Below are positions 58,548-64,000 of a DNA stretch of 64,000 nucleotides, piece after piece (the first letter of the stretch is position 1; each line of letters opens with the position of its first letter). The stretch comes from CAJCJE01 sp035948315 (lineage in GTDB: Bacteria > Actinomycetota > Actinomycetes > Mycobacteriales > Pseudonocardiaceae): positions 1 to 64,000 of the forward strand of contig DASZJG010000053.1 in the NCBI GenBank assembly GCA_035948315.1, read 5' to 3'. A model generated the notes under the pieces. That model saw nothing but the letters and a program-made list of their open reading frames with translations, was not told the DNA's origin and ran no database searches. A program made the translations under genes and the position numbers.

Positions 58548-61106
58548 ATGCGGGCGGACGGGAAGCAGACCGACGCGACCACCGACTCCCCGGAGAGCGC
58601 TCCCGGGGCGAACGCGGGCTGCGCGGTGTGTGGCGCGCCGCTGCCCGGCGAGGAAGACCCGCACCGCAGATCCGCGGGCGGTCGCCCGGCCCGCTACTGC
58701 TCGAATGCCTGCCGTCAGCGCGCTTTCCGGCGTCGCGCGGCCGCGAAGGAGAAGACCGCGCCCGTGCCGGTCCGGCCACCGGTCGAACCGCTCGCCGGGG
58801 TCACGCTGGTCGCCGCGCTGGACAGTTTCGTTGGCCGCAAACAGGAACTGAGCCAGTTGCGCGGCGTTGCCCGGTCCGCGCGCCTGTTGACGTTGATCGG
58901 CCCGGCAGGCGTCGGCAAGACCAGGCTCGCCTGCGAACTGCTGAGCACGGCCAAACTGGCCGATGTCCGGTTCGTCTCGCTCGCCGACGCGGCCGACGCG
59001 GACGCCCTGCATGCCAGAATCGCTGCCGCCGCCGGGTTTCGCGGCCGGGCGGGCGCGCCGGAGCTGGCCCGCGCGATCGGTCCGAGTCAGTTGGTGCTCG
59101 CGCTGGACAGCTGCGAACGCGTTGCCCAGCCGTGCGCGGAACTCATGCTCACCCTGCTCGCCCGCTGCCCCGGGTTGCGCGTCGTGGCGACCGCGCGGGA
59201 GGAACTGCGCGTGCCCGGCGAGGTGTTGTTCCGCGTGCCGCCGCTGCCCTACATCGAGACCAACACCCGGCAGGATCGCGGCGCGCCGGTGTACTCCGAC
59301 GCGGTGCGGCTGTTCGTGGAACGCGCGCGGGACAGCGATCCCGCCTTCGAGCTGACCATGGCCAACGCCCAGCTCGTCAGCGACGTCTGCCATCGGCTTG
59401 ACGGGTTGCCGCTGGCGATCGAACTGGCCGCGCGGCGGGTGCGCACGCTTCCGCTGGCCTCGATCCTGGCCGGCCTCGACGACCCGCTCGCGCTGCTGAC
59501 CGACGGCAGCCGCACCGGCCCGGCCCGGCATCGCGACCTGCGCACCGCGTTCGACTGGAGCTACCAGCTGCTGGAACCGGCCGAGCAGCTGGTGTTCCGA
59601 CGCATCTCGGTGCTGGCCGCCGACTTCGGCGTGCCGATCGTGCTCGCCGCGTGCGGCGACGTCGCCGGCGAGGGCGAAACGCTGCGGCTGCTGTGCTCGC
59701 TGGCCGACAAGTCGATGCTGGTGCACGCCAAACCCGGCGACGACGGCGAGGCCCGCTTCCACCAGTTGAGCCTGCTCCGCGCCTTCGGCGCCGACAAGCT
59801 CGCGGTCACCGGCGAACTCGACCAGACGCGCCAGCGGCTGACCAACTGGCTGGCCGGCCTTGCCGAGCCGATCACCGACAGCCTGTTCTTCCACGGCGCG
59901 GACTTCAGCAGGCTGCACAACCAGCGCGAGGACCTGGTCGCCGCGGTCGAGGCCACCGCGCCCGCGGCCGACCACCGTTACGTTCACCTGGTGCTGGCGC
60001 TGGCCACGGTCTGGCGGCACCAGGACCGGATCGCCGAGGGCCGCGCGGTGCTGGCCACGGCGCTGGAGGTGGTCACCGACCCGACCGACCGCGCCGAACT
60101 GCTGATGGCCTCGGGCTGGCTGGCCGCGATCCAGGCCGACTGCGACGCGGCGCTGCGGTTCACCGAGGAGGCGGTGCGCGTCGAGCGCGGCGAGAACGAC
60201 CCGTTCCGGCTGGCCAAGGCGTTGGGCGCGGTCGCGACCGTGCGGATGCTGCGCCACGAGGTCACCGAGGCGATCCTCGCCTACCGCGAATGCCTCACCC
60301 ATGCCGACCCGCTCGGCCAGCCGCTGGACGTGGCGCTGTGCCGGCGCAATCTGGCCTGGGCGCTGTTCCAGCAGGGCGAGACCGAGGAGGCGACCGCGCT
60401 GGTCGCGGACGCGCTGCCGATCTACCGCCGCTCCGCGCCCAAGCCGATGCGCGGTGCCGTGCTGCACACCGCGGGCATGCTGCGGCTGGTCGAGGGCGAC
60501 GCTGCAGCGGCGGAGGCCGCCTTCGAGGAGGCGCTGCGCGGGGTGCCGAACAACGGCTACCAGGTGCCGAACCTGATCGAGGCGATCGGCCTGGTCGCCG
60601 TGCAGCGCGGCGACCACCACCGAGCGCGCTGCCTGTTCAGCGGCGGTGCGCAGGTGCGGCGCAGGCTCGGCATCGGCGCCGAGCCCGCCTGGCAGACCAG
60701 GGTGAACGAGGCGATCGACGCGGCGGACAAGGCGCTGGGCCGCACGGCGAGCGCGGAGGCGGCCGCGGTCGGCCGCCGGATGACCGTGGACAACCTGTTC
60801 GCCTATGCGCTGCGCGACAACAAGGACAACAAGGAGGGCAAGGCAGGCGCCGGGACACGCTCGGCGGGCGTAGCGGACTATCCGCTGACCGCGCGCGAGG
60901 CGCAGGTGGTGAGCCTGCTGGCCAGTGGCCTGACGAATCAGCAGATCGCCGAGAAGCTTCAGGTCTCGGTGAGCACCGTGAAGACCCACCTGCTGAGCAT
61001 CCGCAACAAGCTCGGCCTGCGTTATCGCACCCAGATCGCGGTGTGGGCGGCGGCGACGGCGCCCGACTCGACCACCGATCCACGAACCGGCCGGCACGTT
61101 TCGTAA
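58548..61106 (+). CDS. Large AAA-ATPase LuxR-family regulator with N-terminal Cys4 cluster
   Basis: 852 residues. N-terminal CAVCGAPLP...YCSNACRQRAFRRRAA places Cys 25, 28, 51 and 55, a zinc-binding pattern. Then an AAA/STAND ATPase: GPAGVGKTR (about 118-126), LVLALDSCERV (Walker B-like), DGLPLAIELAARRVRTLPL; a tetratricopeptide-like helical region (about 410-700); and a C-terminal LuxR HTH: LTAREAQVVSLLASGLTNQQIAEKLQVSVSTVKTHLLSIRNKLGL (from about 780). Such LAL-like regulators control carbon use or secondary metabolism. ATG 58548 (MRADGKQTD) has no strong Shine-Dalgarno. Its position before a solute-binding protein suggests local control. Confidence 0.9.
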   Translation: MRADGKQTDATTDSPESAPGANAGCAVCGAPLPGEEDPHRRSAGGRPARYCSNACRQRAFRRRAAAKEKTAPVPVRPPVEPLAGVTLVAALDSFVGRKQELSQLRGVARSARLLTLIGPAGVGKTRLACELLSTAKLADVRFVSLADAADADALHARIAAAAGFRGRAGAPELARAIGPSQLVLALDSCERVAQPCAELMLTLLARCPGLRVVATAREELRVPGEVLFRVPPLPYIETNTRQDRGAPVYSDAVRLFVERARDSDPAFELTMANAQLVSDVCHRLDGLPLAIELAARRVRTLPLASILAGLDDPLALLTDGSRTGPARHRDLRTAFDWSYQLLEPAEQLVFRRISVLAADFGVPIVLAACGDVAGEGETLRLLCSLADKSMLVHAKPGDDGEARFHQLSLLRAFGADKLAVTGELDQTRQRLTNWLAGLAEPITDSLFFHGADFSRLHNQREDLVAAVEATAPAADHRYVHLVLALATVWRHQDRIAEGRAVLATALEVVTDPTDRAELLMASGWLAAIQADCDAALRFTEEAVRVERGENDPFRLAKALGAVATVRMLRHEVTEAILAYRECLTHADPLGQPLDVALCRRNLAWALFQQGETEEATALVADALPIYRRSAPKPMRGAVLHTAGMLRLVEGDAAAAEAAFEEALRGVPNNGYQVPNLIEAIGLVAVQRGDHHRARCLFSGGAQVRRRLGIGAEPAWQTRVNEAIDAADKALGRTASAEAAAVGRRMTVDNLFAYALRDNKDNKEGKAGAGTRSAGVADYPLTAREAQVVSLLASGLTNQQIAEKLQVSVSTVKTHLLSIRNKLGLRYRTQIAVWAAATAPDSTTDPRTGRHVS

Positions 61107-61205
61107 CGCTCGCCGGCCTCGGTCGGCTGGTCGATGTGCCGCGACGAAACGCTGAAGGACAATCGGCGGAGGCCGATCCTGATCATTGCCAGCCGAAGGG
61201 GCCCC

Positions 61206-62552
61206 ATGCGCACCATGAGAACGTTCGCGCTCGTCATGACGGCGACCCTCGCGGTGGCCGGCTGCGCGGGTTCGGCGAGCGGCAGTTCGGGCGGTACCGG
61301 TATCAGCGCGTCCAACTGCTTCCTCAAGGGCGCCCCCGCCCGGTCCGCGCCCGACCACGGCGGTTCGTCGAGCGCGCCGGTCACCATCTCGTTCATGGAG
61401 ACCATGGTCGGCGGCTCGATGAAGACCGCGTTGCAGACGCTGACCACCAGGTTCGAGGCGGCCAACCCGAACGTCACCGTGACGCTGGAACCCTCGCCGG
61501 ACTACGGCACGCTGGAGACCAACGAGCGCAACGCGGTCGGTGCGCACAAGGCGCCGACCATCGGCCAGGCGTATGAGGGCGTGGTCGCGGACTTCGCGCG
61601 CAGCGGTGTGATCGACCCGCTGAACTCCTACCTCGGCAACTCGGCGTCCACTTTGTACTCCGGCGTGCGGGACGACCTGAAGCTCTGCGACGGCAACACC
61701 TGGATGTGGCCGATCAGCAAGAGCGTCTACGTCGGCTTCTACAACAAGAACATGCTTGCCGCGGCCGGTCAGCCGGTGCCGACGACCTGGGACCAGTTCG
61801 CCGCGACCGCGAAGGCGGTGTCCCACAACGGTGTCACCGCGATCAGCATCGACCCGGGCGGGGTCGGCGACATCAGCGCGGGCGTGATCTGGCTGGAGAA
61901 CCTCGCCCAGTCCTACGGCACGCCGGTCTTCGACAAGGACGGCCAGCCGCAGTTCAACAGCGCGGCCGCGGTCAAGGCCGTGCAGTACCTCGCCGACCTG
62001 AAGAAGGCGGGCGCGCTGGCCACCGGCAAGGGCTATCCGGGCTCGGTCGCGCTGGGCGCCCAGAAGGGCCTGTTCGACATCGTCTCGGTGGCCGGCTACA
62101 GCTATGAGCAGCAGGCGGCCGGCGGTCGGTTCACCCTCGGTGCGACCGACCTGCCCGCTGGTCCGGCCGGCAAGGCCAACCAGATGAGCGGCGGCAACCT
62201 GGTGATCTTCTCCCAGGCCAGTCCGGCGCAGAAGCAGGCGGCCTGGAAGTACCTGGAGTTCCTCAGCTCCGCGGCCTCGCAGGCGTACTGGTCCTCGACC
62301 ACCGGCTACGTGCCGGTCACGCCGCGGGCGTTACCGCTGATGAGCGCGTTCACCGCGAAGAACCCGTGGATGCTCACCGCGGCTGACGCCTTACAGCACT
62401 CCACCGGCAGCGTGCCGGCGCCGTGGGGGGACAAGACCCAGTACGAACTGGGCGTCGCCCTCGCGAACGTGCTGCAGAACAACGCGGACCCGAAGGCCGC
62501 GCTGGACACCGCGCAGCAGGCCGCCGCCAAGGACGTGCAGGCGGCGAGCTAG
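61206..62552 (+). CDS. Lipoprotein solute-binding protein (family 1), orphan
   Basis: 448 residues. Lipoprotein signal with lipobox LAVAGC (Cys near residue 20). Conserved segments: PVTISFMETMVGGSMKTALQTLTTRFEAANPNVTVTLE, SVYVGFYNKNMLAAAGQPVPTTWDQF, VAGYSYEQQAAGG and MSGGNLVIFSQASPAQKQAAWKYLEFLSS, typical of glycerol-3-phosphate/sugar binding proteins (UgpB-like). It binds a solute for an ABC importer, but no permease or ATPase gene lies within the window on either side. ATG 61206 has AAGGGG upstream. It follows the LuxR regulator by 99 nt. Confidence 0.9.
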   Translation: MRTMRTFALVMTATLAVAGCAGSASGSSGGTGISASNCFLKGAPARSAPDHGGSSSAPVTISFMETMVGGSMKTALQTLTTRFEAANPNVTVTLEPSPDYGTLETNERNAVGAHKAPTIGQAYEGVVADFARSGVIDPLNSYLGNSASTLYSGVRDDLKLCDGNTWMWPISKSVYVGFYNKNMLAAAGQPVPTTWDQFAATAKAVSHNGVTAISIDPGGVGDISAGVIWLENLAQSYGTPVFDKDGQPQFNSAAAVKAVQYLADLKKAGALATGKGYPGSVALGAQKGLFDIVSVAGYSYEQQAAGGRFTLGATDLPAGPAGKANQMSGGNLVIFSQASPAQKQAAWKYLEFLSSAASQAYWSSTTGYVPVTPRALPLMSAFTAKNPWMLTAADALQHSTGSVPAPWGDKTQYELGVALANVLQNNADPKAALDTAQQAAAKDVQAAS

Positions 62553-62676
62553 CCCGCTCCGCACCGAGCGCACCCGGTACCGACAGCGACACGGTCACCG
62601 GTTCCTTCGGCCTGCCCGCACGGTATCCATTCGCCGGGGCAGGACGGCACAACCCTGACGAAAGGCGGCCCTGATC

Positions 62677-63969
62677 ATGGCGAGCATCGAGTTCTGGGGC
62701 GGCCTCGGCGTGATCGGGTCGAGCAAGGTCATGATCGACGACGGGATCAACCGGGTGCTGCTGGACATCGGCCTGGACAATCCCGTCGGCGCCGACCTGT
62801 TCCGGCCGCCCGTGCGCAGCAGGAAGGGCCGGGAACTGGCGGACCGGCTGCGGGTCGGCGCGGCACCGAGGATTCCCGGACTGTTCGAGCCCGCGCTGCT
62901 CGATCGCGACGATCCGATCGCCGAGCCGGTGGGCGATCCGGCCGCGACCGAGGTGTTCGTCAGCCACCCGCACCTCGATCACGCCGGCCTCGCCGGATAC
63001 GTGCGGCGGGAGATCGCGGTGCACGCGCACACCGACGCGGTGGACCTGCTGGACGCCCTGGAGGCGGCCGGGATCGGCCTGCCCAGCGGGCATCCGAGGT
63101 GGCGTCGGCTGGTCGACGGCCAGGTGGTGTCGGTGGGGAACATCGACGTGCAGTGCGTCGCGGTCGACCACGATGTGGCCGGCGCGTGCGGGTTCCTGGT
63201 GCACACCAAGGACGGCACCCTCGCCTACACCGGCGATTTCCGTTTCCACGGCCGGCATCCCGAGCGCAGCGAGGAGTTCGTCCGCCGGGCGCGCGGCGCG
63301 GACGTGCTGGTCACGGAGGGCACCACGCTCTCGTTCGTGCCCGGTGAGGGGCCGCAGCGCAGCGAGCGGGACGTGCTGGACTCCTTCACCCGGATCATCG
63401 GCGGCGCCGATGGCCTGGTGCTGATCTCGCTCTACCCGATGGACACCGAGCGGATCGCCGAGTTCAGCTCGGCCGCCGCGGCGGCGGGCCGGACCATCCT
63501 GTGGCCCGCGCCGCTGGCCGCCGCGCTGCGCGGGCTCGGCATGACCGAGGCGACCAACCTGGCCACCGAGACGCACGAGGGCGTCGATCTGGCCGCCGTG
63601 CACGCCAAGCCGGCCGCGTTCATCATCCAGCCCGACCCGGCCGACCTGCCCGGCCTGCTGGACCTGCCGCTGCGTGCGGGTGACGCGTTCGTGCACGCCA
63701 ACGGCGAGCCGCTGGGCGAGTTCGACCCACGCTGGCGGGTGTTCCGCGACTGGCTGGCCTGCCTGCGCGTCGAGCTGCACGAGATCGGCGCGGGCGGCCA
63801 CGCCAGCCCGGACGAACTGCACGCGATGGTCGAGCGGATCCGGCCGACGGTGGTCTTCCCGGTGCACACCTTCGAACCGACCCGGCTCTCGCCCGCGCTC
63901 GGTATTCGCCGGGTGGTGGCCCGATACGGAACACGTTATTCCTTTTCCGGTTCCGTCATCCTGGACTGA
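62677..63969 (+). CDS. MBL-fold metallo-hydrolase
   Basis: 430 residues of the metallo-beta-lactamase superfamily: SHPHLDHAG (His 97, His 99, Asp 101, His 102) carries the zinc-binding HxHxDH motif; YTGDFRFHG has the next metal Asp, and VVFPVHTFEP the C-terminal His. The C-terminal half (VLISLYPMDTERI..., GAGGHASPDELH) resembles the beta-CASP-like nucleic-acid or RNase-J-type enzymes, but key beta-CASP motifs are only partly visible. Substrate unknown. ATG 62677 follows AAAGG. 124 nt after the solute-binding protein. Confidence 0.88.
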   Translation: MASIEFWGGLGVIGSSKVMIDDGINRVLLDIGLDNPVGADLFRPPVRSRKGRELADRLRVGAAPRIPGLFEPALLDRDDPIAEPVGDPAATEVFVSHPHLDHAGLAGYVRREIAVHAHTDAVDLLDALEAAGIGLPSGHPRWRRLVDGQVVSVGNIDVQCVAVDHDVAGACGFLVHTKDGTLAYTGDFRFHGRHPERSEEFVRRARGADVLVTEGTTLSFVPGEGPQRSERDVLDSFTRIIGGADGLVLISLYPMDTERIAEFSSAAAAAGRTILWPAPLAAALRGLGMTEATNLATETHEGVDLAAVHAKPAAFIIQPDPADLPGLLDLPLRAGDAFVHANGEPLGEFDPRWRVFRDWLACLRVELHEIGAGGHASPDELHAMVERIRPTVVFPVHTFEPTRLSPALGIRRVVARYGTRYSFSGSVILD

Positions 63970-64000
63970 CCAGAATATGTCCGGTCGGACAAGAATTTGA

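Noticed and set aside
58518..61826. Very long (over 1000 codon) minus-strand frame opposite the LuxR regulator
   Set aside because: Same antisense artefact of GC-rich DNA; the plus-strand gene shows Walker and LuxR motifs, the antisense frame shows none.

Overview
This 64 kb window comes from the chromosome of a high-GC Gram-positive actinobacterium. Frequent GTG/TTG starts, ATGA start/stop overlaps, a conservon (histidine kinase-like/roadblock/DUF742/GTPase), a DipZ-type protein, a single-copy cytochrome P450 + 3Fe-4S ferredoxin cassette and a DasR-like operator all fit a Pseudonocardiales-type (Amycolatopsis-like) organism; the genus is inference. I found no rRNA, tRNA, CRISPR array, phage or complete insertion sequence. 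The layout is that of an accessory-rich chromosome arm with many secreted enzymes.

Region by region: (1) 1-3979, a sugar ABC importer (binding protein truncated by the window edge, two permeases) followed by a GH1 beta-glucosidase and a strong terminator. (2) 4177-8764, a Tat-exported phospholipase C, a secreted protein of unknown role and a CaiB/BaiF CoA-transferase with a likely leaderless promoter. (3) 8773-8954, a 182-bp fold-back, MITE-like element whose right end supplies the stop codon of a Na+/H+ antiporter (8951-10264), then RNase HI. (4) 11002-21393, an exopolysaccharide locus: a pyruvyl-transferase-like gene, a convergent glycosyltransferase, then an eight-gene, translationally coupled operon (GT2, tandem GT2-GT2, membrane protein, flippase, polytopic membrane protein, hexapeptide acyltransferase, mini membrane protein, membrane-anchored GH16). 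(5) 21461-24123, a receptor-type Ser/Thr kinase with an HGD catalytic loop and an FHA protein; then a lone CBM48-like protein and a DoxX protein.

(6) 25122-32838 is the most unusual region: nine minus-strand genes with 4-nt overlaps or short gaps, encoding an adenylate-forming ligase, a membrane acyltransferase, a phosphosulfolactate synthase (ComA), a VOC protein, a histidine phosphatase, a thiol dioxygenase, a glutathionyl-hydroquinone-reductase-like protein, an O-acetylhomoserine sulfhydrylase (MetY) and a CoA-binding protein. Together they suggest a sulfite-to-sulfonate pathway in which (phospho)sulfolactate is made and perhaps acylated; this is my main candidate for an undescribed system. 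(7) 32958-36601, tandem-GNAT protein, ferredoxin, P450, TetR regulator with a perfect 19-bp palindrome at the P450 promoter, and a VOC protein. (8) 36594-42818, anti-sigma-like ATPase, ABC-F protein with a structured leader, DipZ, a GH18 chitinase with a dre-like site inside its promoter, and DNA polymerase IV.

(9) 42918-52462, secreted functions: HExxH metalloprotease with Ig-like repeats, a TrmB/LuxR-type regulator, a secreted HNH nuclease-like protein, a HemK-like methyltransferase, an L,D-transpeptidase, a DUF2236 oxygenase-like protein and a large secreted GH3 glucosidase with PA14. (10) 52622-56618, the conservon, divergent from a shortened molybdopterin oxidoreductase (56884-58467). 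(11) 58548-63969, a large AAA-LuxR regulator with an N-terminal Cys4 cluster, an orphan lipoprotein solute-binding protein and an MBL-fold hydrolase. Coordinates of starts were chosen from Shine-Dalgarno sequences, overlaps and family alignment and are approximate where stated.
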